Positions 15,273-23,904 are shown, numbered from the stretch's first letter. The stretch: DNA of 64,000 bases from Spirulina subsalsa FACHB-351 (GCF_026130165.1 NZ_JAIHOM010000002.1:25707-89706); one strand, 5' to 3'. Program-made: numbers and translations. The notes: a model not told the origin generated them from the sequence alone.

Positions 15273-16733
15273 ATGAATAGGGGAGGTCAGCCGGGAATTT
15301 GCTTTGGAACCGACGGATGGCGGGGAATTATTGCGGATGATTTTACCTTTGTTCGGGTTTGTCAGGTGACACGGGCGATCGCAACCTATTTAGCCACTGT
15401 CTACCCTCTCGATCGTCCCGTGTTGATTGGCTATGATACCCGTTTCTTGGCGGCTGAGTTTGCCCAAACGGCGGCCGAGGTGTTAAGTGAGGAAGGCCGC
15501 AGGGTTTGGCAAGTGGATCGGGATTGTCCCACGCCTGTTTTAGCCTATCATGCCCGTTCTCAACCCTCGGCTGGCGCTTTGATGTTCACCGCTAGTCATA
15601 ATCCCGCTATGTATTGCGGCCTCAAGTATATCCCCCACTGGGGCGCACCAGCCCCCATCCATATTACTGATGCGATTTCCCAAGCTTTATCTCGGGTGTC
15701 TGATGCCTTACCCCAAGGGACTAGAGGGGATCGGATTACCTTGTTTAATCCTCGACCAGCCTATTTAGCTCGGTTAAAGGAATTGCTGGATCTGCCGCGT
15801 CTCCGTCAAGCGGGATTACGGGTCAAGTTTGATGCACTCTATTCTGTCACCCGGGGTTATTTAGATCAGGCGTTGAGGGATTATGGTTGTGAGGTGGAAA
15901 CTCTCCATGCTCAACGAGATGTTCTGTTTGGGGGGCGCTCTCCTCAACCTTGTTCGGAACAGTTGGAGAGTCTGCGGGAGGCGGTATTACGGGATGGAGC
16001 GGATTTGGGGGTGGCGACGGATGGAGATGGCGATCGCTTTGGGATTCTCGATGAACAGGGAAACTATTGTACCCCCGATGAAATCCTCCTGTTGCTCACT
16101 CGTCATCTCTACCAAAAAGGGGAACGGGGGGCGATTGTCCGCACCCTAGACACGACCCACGCTTTAGATCAACTGGCTCAACGCTATGGTCTAGACTGTT
16201 ATGAAACTCCGGTAGGGTTTAAGTATATTGGGGAAATTATGGGCAGGGTTCCGGTTTTAATTGGGGGGGAGTCCTCGGGAGGGTTAAGTATTGGTCGCCA
16301 TTTGCCTGAGAAGGACGGGATTTTAGCCAATTTGTTGGTGGTGGAGGCGATCGCTTTGGCCCAAAAACCTCTCTCGGTTTTGATTCAGGAGGCGATCGCA
16401 GAAGCGGGAGGAAAACGCTACAATCAACGTCTAGACTTCCCCCTGCCGATGGTTCAAATTCGTCCCTTTCTCGACAATTTGCGCCAAACGCCCCCCAAGG
16501 AACTCGCAGGGATTCCCCTAGACAAAATCAACAGCCAAGATGGTCTGAAATTCTACTTACAAGATAGCAGTTGGGTATTGCTCCGTCCTTCCGGCACAGA
16601 ACCCCTCCTGCGGGCTTCTCTGGAAACTGATAGTCCCCAAAAGCAACGGGAACTTGCCCAAGCGTTACAAAGCCTGCTCGCTCCTTTTCAGAATTCCATC
16701 AAGTTTGGTGTGGAAAATTGGGATAGGGAATAG
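15273..16733 (+). CDS. Phosphoglucomutase/phosphomannomutase family enzyme
   Basis: This 486-residue alpha-D-phosphohexomutase has the four active-site loops of the family. These are the phosphoserine loop TASHNP (Ser about residue 108), the Mg2+ loop DGDGDRFG (about 250-257), the sugar-binding loop GGESSGG (about 331-337), and the phosphate-binding loop RPSGTEP near the C-terminus. It interconverts hexose 1- and 6-phosphates, feeding glycogen, nucleotide-sugar or cell-wall synthesis. The N-terminal FGTDGWRGI motif marks the subgroup that includes phosphomannomutase/phosphoglucomutase of cyanobacteria. The exact sugar cannot be assigned. It follows DUF3288 after 72 bp. Confidence 0.9.
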   Translation: MNRGGQPGICFGTDGWRGIIADDFTFVRVCQVTRAIATYLATVYPLDRPVLIGYDTRFLAAEFAQTAAEVLSEEGRRVWQVDRDCPTPVLAYHARSQPSAGALMFTASHNPAMYCGLKYIPHWGAPAPIHITDAISQALSRVSDALPQGTRGDRITLFNPRPAYLARLKELLDLPRLRQAGLRVKFDALYSVTRGYLDQALRDYGCEVETLHAQRDVLFGGRSPQPCSEQLESLREAVLRDGADLGVATDGDGDRFGILDEQGNYCTPDEILLLLTRHLYQKGERGAIVRTLDTTHALDQLAQRYGLDCYETPVGFKYIGEIMGRVPVLIGGESSGGLSIGRHLPEKDGILANLLVVEAIALAQKPLSVLIQEAIAEAGGKRYNQRLDFPLPMVQIRPFLDNLRQTPPKELAGIPLDKINSQDGLKFYLQDSSWVLLRPSGTEPLLRASLETDSPQKQRELAQALQSLLAPFQNSIKFGVENWDRE

Positions 16734-16809
16734 GGAATAATTCTTAATTCCCAAACTCCCCCATTCCCAACTTATTCAGCAGACCCTAATTATCATACTG
16801 CGAGGTCTT

Positions 16810-17019
16810 ATGAGAACTTTTAGCAATCTCCTGATTTCCCTATTAATTACCGCTTGGTTGGTCACTATTGCGGTGATTTCTATTCAAAATATCACCCCCA
16901 TTTCTTTGAACTTTTTAACCTTTAGTTCCGTTGAAATTCCCTTTGGAGTTCTCCTGACCTTTGGGGTCGGTTTAGGTTTACTGATTGGGGCGATGTTACC
17001 CGTTTTAACTCGCCGTTAA
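16810..17019 (+). CDS. LapA family (DUF1049) small membrane protein
   Basis: This 69-residue protein has two hydrophobic helices (about residues 5-25 and 43-65) around a central NITPISLNFLTF segment. This is the LapA/DUF1049 layout, named for an E. coli lipopolysaccharide-assembly protein. Its role in cyanobacteria is not established. It lies between the phosphohexomutase and the convergent iron permease gene. Confidence 0.8.
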   Translation: MRTFSNLLISLLITAWLVTIAVISIQNITPISLNFLTFSSVEIPFGVLLTFGVGLGLLIGAMLPVLTRR

Positions 17020-17048
17020 AAATTGATAATTGATAGTTCATTTTCGGT

Positions 17049-18725
17049 CTAACAAACCCGAGAACGGGCAATGCGATAACTGAGGAATAACACCGGGAGT
17101 AAACCCACTAAAATAATAGCTAGGGCAGGGGCGGCCGCTTCCGTTAGGCGCTCATCGGAAGCGTATTGATAGACCCGGATGGCGAGGGTGTCAAAGTTAA
17201 AGGGACGAATCACTAAAGTGGCCGGAAGTTCCTTCATGACATCTACAAAAATGAGCATCACGGCGGTGAGTAATCCCCCTCCCATTAAGGGCGCATGAAT
17301 TTTAATGAGGGTATTGGTGGGGGTTTGTCCTAAACTGCGGGAGGCTTCATCTAAACTGGGTTTGATTTTGCCTAGGCTGGATTCGACGGTGTGGAAGGAT
17401 ACGGCCAGAAACCGGACTAAATAGGCAAAAATTAGGGCGGTAATGGTGCCGCTTAATAACAATCCTGTGGAAATGTTGAAGGTGGAACGCATCCATTGGT
17501 CTACGGTGTTGTCAAAGTTGCCCATCGGAATCAAAACCCCTACGGCAATGACGGAACCGGGTACCGCATAGCCCATTGAGGCAATGCGCACGGCTGCCCC
17601 CATTGCCCAGTTATTTTGTAACCGTTGCCCGTAGGCCATAATCAGGGCAATGACTACGCCTAAGCCGGCTGTAATACTGGAGAGAATGAAACTGTGATTG
17701 GCTAGTTGCCAGAAACTGCTAGTAAAGGAACGGTTGAGATGGGTTAAGGTCATGTCCAACAGGAAACCACAGGGAATGAGGAAGCCTAGTAATACAGGAA
17801 TACTGCAAGTGGTGATGGCTAAACCAGCGCGCCAGCCTTTTAATTGATAGGGTTGGAGGGGTTTGGAATCTCCTGTGCCTTGGTAGTAACGGGCTTGGCG
17901 ACGGGAAACCCGTTCTAGGATAATGAGGGTGAGGACAAAGAGTAGTAAGACGGCGGCGAGTTGGGCGGCGGCGTTGCGTTCCCTCATGCCTAACCAAGTG
18001 CGATAGATGCCTGTGGTAAAGGTGGGTACGCCGAAATATTCGACGGTGCCGAGATCGTTGAGGGTTTCCATGAGGGCGAGGGCTAATCCGGCGGTGAGGG
18101 AGGGGCGGGCGAGGGGGAGGGCTACTTTAAAGAAGCTTTGCCAGGGGGTACAACCAAGGGAACGACTGGCTTCTAGGGTACAGGTACATTGTTCTAAGAA
18201 GGCGACGCGGGCGAGGAGGTAGACGTAGGGATAGAGGACAATCACTAACATGGCGATCGCACCGGGGAGGGAGCGCACTGAGGGAAACCAATAATCTTGA
18301 ATACTGGTCCAGCCGAAGAGATGGCGCAGAAAGCGCTGAACGGGACCGAAATAATCTAAAATGTCTGTATAAACATAGGCTAATAAATAGGCAGGAGCGG
18401 CGAGGGGCAACAGCAGCAACCACTCAAACCAAGAACTCCCCGAAAAACGGCAAACGGTGACGAGCCAAGCGGTGCTAGTGCCAATGACCAACGCCCCAAT
18501 CCCTACCCCCAACATCAACCAGAGGGAATTGACGACATAATCTTTAAGGACGGTGGCAGCTAAATGACTCCAAATCTCAGTGGAATCCACGAATAAATGG
18601 CTGAGGACGAAGAGAACCGGACAGGCAATTAAGAAGGCGATCGCACTTACTCCCAAGGTCCAACCATTGAAGGGTAGGGCTTTAAAGGATAGGCGTTGTT
18701 TGACTGGAAAGGAAAAAGTAGACAA
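17049..18725 (-). CDS. futB: Fe3+ ABC transporter permease (FutB/SfuB type)
   Basis: This 558-residue permease has about 12 membrane helices in two homologous halves. Each half carries the cytoplasmic EAA loop that contacts the ATPase (both begin EASRSLG, about residues 183 and 440). This fused layout is that of ferric-iron importers of the FutB/SfuB/FbpB family. It would move Fe3+ from a periplasmic FutA-type protein, which is not in this window, into the cytoplasm. The gene is divergent from the ATPase gene at 18860 and shares with it a short control region holding a Fur-box-like site. Thiamine permeases share the fold but lack this linkage to isi genes. Confidence 0.85.
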   Translation of the reverse strand: MSTFSFPVKQRLSFKALPFNGWTLGVSAIAFLIACPVLFVLSHLFVDSTEIWSHLAATVLKDYVVNSLWLMLGVGIGALVIGTSTAWLVTVCRFSGSSWFEWLLLLPLAAPAYLLAYVYTDILDYFGPVQRFLRHLFGWTSIQDYWFPSVRSLPGAIAMLVIVLYPYVYLLARVAFLEQCTCTLEASRSLGCTPWQSFFKVALPLARPSLTAGLALALMETLNDLGTVEYFGVPTFTTGIYRTWLGMRERNAAAQLAAVLLLFVLTLIILERVSRRQARYYQGTGDSKPLQPYQLKGWRAGLAITTCSIPVLLGFLIPCGFLLDMTLTHLNRSFTSSFWQLANHSFILSSITAGLGVVIALIMAYGQRLQNNWAMGAAVRIASMGYAVPGSVIAVGVLIPMGNFDNTVDQWMRSTFNISTGLLLSGTITALIFAYLVRFLAVSFHTVESSLGKIKPSLDEASRSLGQTPTNTLIKIHAPLMGGGLLTAVMLIFVDVMKELPATLVIRPFNFDTLAIRVYQYASDERLTEAAAPALAIILVGLLPVLFLSYRIARSRVC

Positions 18726-18758
18726 TTTAACGGCAACTCCGAAAGACTACATCTACAA

Positions 18759-18777
18759 ATTAATGAGAATTACTTGC
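18759..18777. promoter_or_regulatory. Fur-box-like site in the futB-futC divergent promoter
   Basis: The 19-mer ATTAATGAGAATTACTTGC matches about 12 of 19 positions of the Fur consensus GATAATGATAATCATTATC, with the central ATGA-AAT core conserved (hand count). It lies in the 134-bp space between the divergent starts of the iron permease and ATPase genes, so one Fur dimer could repress both when iron is sufficient. Confidence 0.6.
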
Positions 18778-18859
18778 AAAAACTACTTTACAATAAAATT
18801 CGGTCTATCTTTGAGAAGTTTTAGATTTTTCTTACCGTCGGTCTGTGTTTAACCTGCCC

Positions 18860-19936
18860 ATGATTGCTCAATCGCCCATTATTCTTACCCTGGAAAACGT
18901 TAGTAAAACCTATGCCCCCGGAACGCTTCCGGCGGTTAATCAAGTGAGTCTTCAGCTACAAGAAGGGGATTTACTCGGTTTACTCGGCCCCTCGGGCTGT
19001 GGGAAAACTACCCTCCTCCGTCTCATTGCGGGGTTTGAAGAACCGGATCAGGGCTGGGTGGAGATTGGGGGAACAGTGGTGGCCGGACAAGGGGAATGGC
19101 TGCCCCCGGAAAAGCGGGGGGTGGGGATGGTGTTTCAAGACTATGCTCTGTTTCCCCATCTCACCGTGGCGGATAACATTGCCTTTGGGCTGCGACAGGG
19201 CAAGCAAATGAGCCGTAGCGTGGGCCGGCGTGTCGGGGAAGTCCTCCATTTAGTGGGTTTGGAGGGATTAGCCCAACGCTACCCCTATCAACTGTCTGGG
19301 GGGCAACAACAGCGCGTTGCTTTGGCTCGGGCGTTGGCTCCTCGTCCGGCGTTGGTGTTGCTAGATGAACCGTTGAGCAACTTAGATGTTCAAGTGCGGT
19401 TGCGCTTGCGGCAAGAGTTGCGGATGATTCTCAAGGCGGCTCATACGGCTGCCGTGTTTGTGACCCATGACCAAGAGGAGGCCCTATCGATCTCGGATTG
19501 GGTGGGGGTGATGCAGCAAGGCCATTTAGAACAGTTAGGTACGCCAGAGGGGGTGTATTTAGAACCGTCTTCCCGTTTTGTGGCGGAATTTGTCACCCAA
19601 GCAAACTTTCTACCCGCTCAACGGGGACCCGGGGGGTGGGAAACGGAGTTAGGGGTGTTTGAGTTGCCTGAGACTCGGGAGGAGTCGGGGGAAATTATGG
19701 TGCGTCAGGAGGATCTGATTTTGCAGCCCGATGAGGGGGGAAATGGGGTGATTTGCGATCGCCAATTTTTAGGCCGCGAACATTGTTACAGCCTCAAAAC
19801 CACCACAGGCCAGCAATTAATGGCACGGGCTACCCAGCAAAAACCCTTAGACATTGGGACAAAAGTGCAAATCTCCGTCATCCCCCAGAGTCTGCGGTTA
19901 TTCCCCCAGGATCTCCCCAATCGTGCCGCGTCCTAG
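18860..19936 (+). CDS. futC: Fe3+ ABC transporter ATP-binding protein (FutC/FbpC type)
   Basis: From the ATG at 18860 this is a 358-residue ABC ATPase; a GTG at 18845 would add five residues. It contains Walker A GPSGCGKTT, the signature LSGGQQQR, Walker B VLLDEPLSNLD and the H-loop VTHDQEEA. A C-terminal domain of about 110 residues resembles the regulatory OB-type domain of the iron/sulfate/maltose CUT-like subgroup. It should power the fused permease encoded divergently at 17049-18725. The stop lies 10 bp from the stop of the convergent universal stress gene. Polyamine or thiamine transport would be the alternative, but the Fur-like site and isi neighbours argue for iron. Confidence 0.85.
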   Translation: MIAQSPIILTLENVSKTYAPGTLPAVNQVSLQLQEGDLLGLLGPSGCGKTTLLRLIAGFEEPDQGWVEIGGTVVAGQGEWLPPEKRGVGMVFQDYALFPHLTVADNIAFGLRQGKQMSRSVGRRVGEVLHLVGLEGLAQRYPYQLSGGQQQRVALARALAPRPALVLLDEPLSNLDVQVRLRLRQELRMILKAAHTAAVFVTHDQEEALSISDWVGVMQQGHLEQLGTPEGVYLEPSSRFVAEFVTQANFLPAQRGPGGWETELGVFELPETREESGEIMVRQEDLILQPDEGGNGVICDRQFLGREHCYSLKTTTGQQLMARATQQKPLDIGTKVQISVIPQSLRLFPQDLPNRAAS

Positions 19937-19946
19937 CGTTTGGAGT

Positions 19947-20918
19947 CTAGCGTTTCTGATGAACGAGGACTGAACAAGGGGCATGGTGAATGACATAATT
20001 GCTCACACTGCCGAGGAAAAACTCCGTCAGCGTAGAATGACCTTGACGACCGATCACAATCAGATCCGCTTGCCAAGTTTGAGCTACCGTCCGAATCCAA
20101 AACCCCGCATCCCCCTGTTTAATCTCCCATTCTGTGGGAATCTCTCGGTCTATTGCTTCTTGGGCATAGTCTGAGAGCCATTTTTCGTCCCGTTGCGTAT
20201 CCCGCACAATTTGATTTTGTAAAGCCTTCGTGCGGTGTAAAAACTCCTCACTGTAGGCCTCGCGGAAATAATCAATCCGGTCTTCTAAGGGCTGACAATG
20301 GAGCAACATCACCCGCGCATTTTCCTGTTTGGCGACCTGTAGCCCTAGATCCAAGATTTTGTCAGTATATTTGGACTGGTCGAGGGGGATCAAAATGCGT
20401 TGGTGGGTGACTTGTTCGGTATTTTCCGGCAGGCCTTGCACCACGAACACGGAACACTGGCTATGATGCACCACATAATTACTCACACTGCCCATAAACA
20501 TTTCGAGGAGGCCATTGATTCCCCGACGGCCTAAAACAATCAGGTCAGCCTGCCAAGTTTTAGCATATTCTTGAATCTTGCGACCGGGATCTCCCACGCG
20601 CCAATCCCAATCCGCTTGGACTCCTGCTTGTGTAGCGCGATCGCAATAGGCCGAGAGCCATTCCCGCACCTGCTCCCCTTCCGCCTCCAGTTTTTCCTGC
20701 ATGGTGCGCGCAAAATAGCTCAAATTCTGACCATAGATGTCACTATAAGACCCCGCATTCAGGTCTGTATCGAAGGGTAAAGCATGGAAAATCAATAATT
20801 TAGCTTGATGGTATTGAGCCATGCGAATAGCCTGTTCTACCACAAATTCCGCTTGTGTGGAGCAGTCCACCCCAACTAATACCCGTTGATACTTAATGGA
20901 TTCTAGTGTTTCTGTCAT
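19947..20918 (-). CDS. Tandem-domain universal stress protein
   Basis: This 323-residue protein is made of two UspA domains (about residues 10-150 and 165-320). Each carries the nucleotide-binding G-2X-G-9X-G(S/N) motif: GRRGINGLLEMFMGSVSN and GRQGHSTLTEFFLGSVSN. Both would bind ATP. The ATG at 20918 is preferred over an upstream in-frame start at 20996 because GGGAGG lies 10 nt before it and the UspA fold starts right after (YQRVLVGVDCS). It is divergent from isiA, and a second Fur-like sequence lies just upstream of the gene, so it may be induced by iron starvation. Confidence 0.9.
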   Translation of the reverse strand: MTETLESIKYQRVLVGVDCSTQAEFVVEQAIRMAQYHQAKLLIFHALPFDTDLNAGSYSDIYGQNLSYFARTMQEKLEAEGEQVREWLSAYCDRATQAGVQADWDWRVGDPGRKIQEYAKTWQADLIVLGRRGINGLLEMFMGSVSNYVVHHSQCSVFVVQGLPENTEQVTHQRILIPLDQSKYTDKILDLGLQVAKQENARVMLLHCQPLEDRIDYFREAYSEEFLHRTKALQNQIVRDTQRDEKWLSDYAQEAIDREIPTEWEIKQGDAGFWIRTVAQTWQADLIVIGRQGHSTLTEFFLGSVSNYVIHHAPCSVLVHQKR

Positions 20919-20997
20919 AATGCGTTCTCCCTCCCCATTGGATGGCGACCCTACCTCTATCATCCCACTGGATGCGCTACAAGGGAGATTTCCCAAA

Positions 20998-21016
20998 ATT
21001 ATTAAGAATAGTTCTC
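20998..21016. promoter_or_regulatory. Second Fur-box-like sequence upstream of the stress protein gene
   Basis: ATTATTAAGAATAGTTCTC matches about 11 of 19 positions of the Fur consensus (hand count) and lies 80 bp upstream of the universal stress protein start. It is weaker than the site before isiA. Confidence 0.35.
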
Positions 21017-21194
21017 TCTTAATCTTTTAAATTTGTTGAGAATCTAAATCACTAAAGTTTAGCAAAATTCCCCCGTTGCCCCCCCGCTCTACAGATTCAC
21101 CCAGACCACCTATCCCTCCCTCATACCCCGACAATTCCCCCGTTCCAACATCAAGGCAAGGCTTTTGACCCCCTTTGCCTGAACTTCACAAAAC

Positions 21195-21223
21195 TTAACA
21201 CTATTTTATTGAGAATTATTCTA
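21195..21223 (+). promoter_or_regulatory. isiA promoter with overlapping Fur-box-like site
   Basis: TTAACA (21195-21200) and TATTCT (21217-21222) lie 16 bp apart and form a plausible sigma-70 promoter. The 19-mer TTTATTGAGAATTATTCTA (21205-21223) matches about 12 of 19 Fur consensus positions and covers the spacer and -10. Bound Fur would block polymerase, in line with isiA repression under iron sufficiency in other cyanobacteria. The 5' leader would be about 68 nt. Confidence 0.6.
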
Positions 21224-21296
21224 AACTAATTTCCGAAAGCTTGTTGAAAGTAATCGTCAATAAGTAACCAGCAAAATCCTCTGTAATTGACCCAAT

Positions 21297-22325
21297 ATGC
21301 AAACTTACGAAAATCCCAAAGTCCAGTACGACTGGTGGGCGGGGAACGCTCGCTTTGCCAATCTTTCCGGTTTATTTATTGCCGCTCATGTTGCCCAGGC
21401 GGCTCTGATTACCTTTTGGGCAGGTTCCTTCACCCTCTACGAAATCTCATGGTTTGACCCCCTGCGTCCCATGGGAGAACAGGGGCTGATTCTACTGCCT
21501 CATCTCGCTACCTTGGGTTTCGGTGTCGGTCAAGGGGGCGAAGTGGTGGACACTTACCCCTACTTTGTGGTGGGAGTGGTTCACCTGATTGCCTCAGCCG
21601 TCCTCGGTGCGGGAGCCCTTTTCCATACCTTTAAAGCCCCAGAAGACCTCAAAACCGCATCCGGTCGGGCGAAAAAGTTCCATTTCCAATGGGATGATTC
21701 CAAACAGTTGGGCTTGATTTTAGGCCATCATCTGCTCTTTCTCGGCATGGGAGCGCTTTTACTGGTGGGGAAAGCCATGTACTGGGGTGGATTGTATGAC
21801 GCGGCCAGCCAAACCGTGCGCGTGGTGACGGAACCGACCCTTAATCCTGCCATTATCTACGGCTATCAGACCCATTTTGCCACCTTGGACAATTTAGAGG
21901 ACTTGGTTGGCGGTCATATTTATGTAGGAATAATGCTCATTTTAGGCGGTGTTTGGCACATCTTAGTTCCCCCCCTTCCTTGGGCGAAAAAAGTGCTGAT
22001 TTTTTCTGGGGAGGCGATTCTTTCCTACTCTTTGGGTGGAATTGCTCTAGCTGGATTTGTGGCGGCCTATTTCTGCGCGGTGAATCCTTTAGCCTATCCC
22101 GTTGAATTTTATGGCGCGCCTCTAGAAATTAAACTGGGCATTGCTCCTTATTTTGCGGATACGGCTTCTTTACCCTTTGGGACTCATACGGCTCGTTGTT
22201 GGTTAGCCAATGCCCATTTCTTCCTAGCGTTTTTCTTCTTACAAGGGCATTTATGGCACGCACTCCGCGCTCTAGGGTTCGATTTTCGGCGCATTGAACG
22301 GGCATTTAATTCCTTAGAATCCTAA
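21297..22325 (+). CDS. isiA: Iron-stress chlorophyll-binding protein IsiA (CP43')
   Basis: This 342-residue six-helix antenna protein belongs to the CP43/Pcb family. It starts [20 protein letters not shown], carries the helix-embedded His ligands ([59 protein letters not shown]), and lacks the large lumenal loop of true CP43. IsiA forms rings around photosystem I and binds chlorophyll when iron is scarce. It is followed by a zinc-ribbon gene and flavodoxin, and a Fur-like site covers its promoter. In Synechocystis an antisense RNA (IsrR) controls isiA; it cannot be recognised by sequence alone here. Confidence 0.97.
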   Translation: MQTYENPKVQYDWWAGNARFANLSGLFIAAHVAQAALITFWAGSFTLYEISWFDPLRPMGEQGLILLPHLATLGFGVGQGGEVVDTYPYFVVGVVHLIASAVLGAGALFHTFKAPEDLKTASGRAKKFHFQWDDSKQLGLILGHHLLFLGMGALLLVGKAMYWGGLYDAASQTVRVVTEPTLNPAIIYGYQTHFATLDNLEDLVGGHIYVGIMLILGGVWHILVPPLPWAKKVLIFSGEAILSYSLGGIALAGFVAAYFCAVNPLAYPVEFYGAPLEIKLGIAPYFADTASLPFGTHTARCWLANAHFFLAFFFLQGHLWHALRALGFDFRRIERAFNSLES

Positions 22326-22392
22326 GCCTATTGGCAGCAGGGGAGGTGTTTTCTCCCTCATTCAAAAAATCACTTTCTCCCGGCTTTAAATT

Positions 22393-22572
22393 ATGGATTG
22401 TCCTTGTTGTTCTAACAAACTTTTACGACACATCAATCACCATGGTTTGTATTGGTATTGTCCCAGTTGTCGTCAAGTTTTACCACTTTTGGAAGCACGA
22501 GAAACTTCTGAGCATGAGTCCTGTTCTAGTTCAGGGGTGCATCAATCCAGAGTGTCAGGATGGCTGGCTTAA
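22393..22572 (+). CDS. Small zinc-ribbon protein between isiA and isiB
   Basis: This 59-residue protein starts with an ATG at 22393 and ends with TAA at 22570-22572. Residues C3 and C6 (MDCPCC) and C23 and C26 (YWYCPSC) form two CxxC knuckles separated by 16 residues, with the basic/aromatic stretch KLLRHINHHGLYWYC between. This is a one-zinc ribbon. Small cyanobacterial proteins of this shape are known to me only as hypothetical. The remaining C-terminal half is Ser- and Glu-rich and likely disordered. It lies 67 bp after isiA and 43 bp before isiB, so it is probably in the same iron-stress transcript. A longer TTG-started frame overlapping it (22331-22591) was rejected. Confidence 0.7.
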   Translation: MDCPCCSNKLLRHINHHGLYWYCPSCRQVLPLLEARETSEHESCSSSGVHQSRVSGWLA

Positions 22573-22615
22573 AGAACAGGTTTTTAGTTGACTAATTTTC
22601 ATGGAGTGAAAAATC

Positions 22616-23128
22616 ATGGCAAAAATTGGCTTATTTTACGGCACACAAACGGGAAACACCGAAACGATTGCTGAGTTAATTCAGCAAGAATTTGGCGGAG
22701 AAACTATAGTTAAAATTCAGGATATTTCTGAAACAGACGCGGGAGATTTTGAGCAATATGATTGTTTAATCATAGGCTGTCCAACTTGGAATGTGGGGGA
22801 ATTACAAAGTGATTGGGAAGGCTTTTATGATGAGTTGGACGAGATTAATTTTTCTGGGAAGAAGGTCGCTTATTTTGGAGCGGGTGATCAGATTGGTTAT
22901 GCTGATAATTTTCAAGATGCAATGGGTATTTTAGAGGAAAAGATTAGCCAAAATGGAGGAAAGACGGTGGGATATTGGCCGAAGGATGGCTATGATTTTA
23001 ATGAGTCAAAAGCGGTGAAGAATAATCGTTTTGTGGGGTTGGCACTGGATGAAGATAACCAAAGTGATTTAACGGCAAGTCGGGTTAAATCGTGGGTCGC
23101 ACAGGTTAAACAAGAATTTGGGGTATAG
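22616..23128 (+). CDS. isiB: Flavodoxin IsiB
   Basis: This 170-residue long-chain flavodoxin replaces ferredoxin as photosystem I electron acceptor during iron limitation. The FMN phosphate loop is GTQTGNTE (residues 9-16). The isoalloxazine is stacked by Trp in PTWNVGEL and Tyr in FGAGDQIGYADNF, as in cyanobacterial flavodoxins. It is cytoplasmic, with its own GGAGTG-like ribosome-binding site just upstream (CATGGAGTGAAAAATC). It lies in an isiA-(zinc ribbon)-isiB-isiC order. Confidence 0.96.
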   Translation: MAKIGLFYGTQTGNTETIAELIQQEFGGETIVKIQDISETDAGDFEQYDCLIIGCPTWNVGELQSDWEGFYDELDEINFSGKKVAYFGAGDQIGYADNFQDAMGILEEKISQNGGKTVGYWPKDGYDFNESKAVKNNRFVGLALDEDNQSDLTASRVKSWVAQVKQEFGV

Positions 23129-23132
23129 TCTG

Positions 23133-23894
23133 GTGAAACTTGTAGAACATTCTCGCAGTAAAACGCCCGATGTGGTTTGGTTGAATGGGAGTCCAGCGTT
23201 GCAAAAATTGGATAGACCCTTATTGAAATATCTGGTTCGATATTGTACCGTGGCTCACTGGGAATATTGTCCGAATTTAGATCAGCCTCTAGGTTTGGAG
23301 GATGTGGTGATTCTGCTGCATCATTATTTAAAAACTTTGCCGTATCCTGTCCATTTGGTGGGTCATGGAATTAGTGGCTTGTTAGGCTTACTCTATGGGG
23401 AGTGCTATCCTGAAAAAGTGCGATCGCTGACGTTGTTATCCGTTGGGGTTGATGGGGGGATGGATTGGCAAGCTTACTATTACCGCAGAATGTCCCAATT
23501 CCCCTGTTTAAGACAACCTCTGTTGTTGCAAATGGTGAATCATCTCTTTGGGTATCAATCCGGTTTTATGAGTCACCAATTAGTGAGACTGTTGGAGGAG
23601 GATCTACAAACCTCTATCTCTCCTCATACTTTGGCGAAACAGTTCCAATTTCACCCCCGGATGGTAGATGTTCCTCTGTTGGTTTGTGGCAGTGAGGATG
23701 ATGAGGTGGTGGATAACGAGAGGTTTCAGGAATGGCGCTGTTGGCTGAAAAAATGCGATCGCCTTTGGCAATATCCCCAAGGACGCTATTTTTTCCACTA
23801 CTTCTATCCCCAAGAGGTGGGACAACAAATCCTTAACTTTTGGCGGGCTAAAGTCTATCGGGATCAATTGGCACAGGAAAGCGCTTTACCTTGA
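23133..23894 (+). CDS. isiC: Alpha/beta-hydrolase-fold protein IsiC
   Basis: From the GTG at 23133 this is a 253-residue alpha/beta-hydrolase-fold protein, and its position after isiB matches the isiC gene of other cyanobacteria. The nucleophile elbow reads LVGHGISGLLGLLYG, where active hydrolases usually have GHSxGG. The Ser is replaced by Gly at the usual position, so it may not be a classical hydrolase. The late acid/His region is VCGSEDDEVV and FFHYFYP. An upstream TTG start (23118) would overlap isiB by 11 bp. Its last 11 codons lie in a 44-bp sequence repeated at 24554-24597. Confidence 0.8.
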   Translation: MKLVEHSRSKTPDVVWLNGSPALQKLDRPLLKYLVRYCTVAHWEYCPNLDQPLGLEDVVILLHHYLKTLPYPVHLVGHGISGLLGLLYGECYPEKVRSLTLLSVGVDGGMDWQAYYYRRMSQFPCLRQPLLLQMVNHLFGYQSGFMSHQLVRLLEEDLQTSISPHTLAKQFQFHPRMVDVPLLVCGSEDDEVVDNERFQEWRCWLKKCDRLWQYPQGRYFFHYFYPQEVGQQILNFWRAKVYRDQLAQESALP

Positions 23895-23904
23895 CTGCGA
23901 TCGC
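23861..23904. repeat. 44-bp direct repeat, left copy (end of isiC)
   Basis: This sequence is repeated at 24554-24597 with one mismatch (C/T at position 22). It holds the last codons and stop of isiC and a HIP1-like GCGATCGC end. The two copies stand 693 bp apart and flank a two-gene cassette. Confidence 0.9.

Noticed and set aside
22331..22591. TTG-started frame of 86 codons across the isiA-isiB gap
   Set aside because: It overlaps the zinc-ribbon gene in another frame, has no family resemblance, starts with TTG close to the isiA stop, and its hydrophobic middle is a by-product of the Cys-coding frame.
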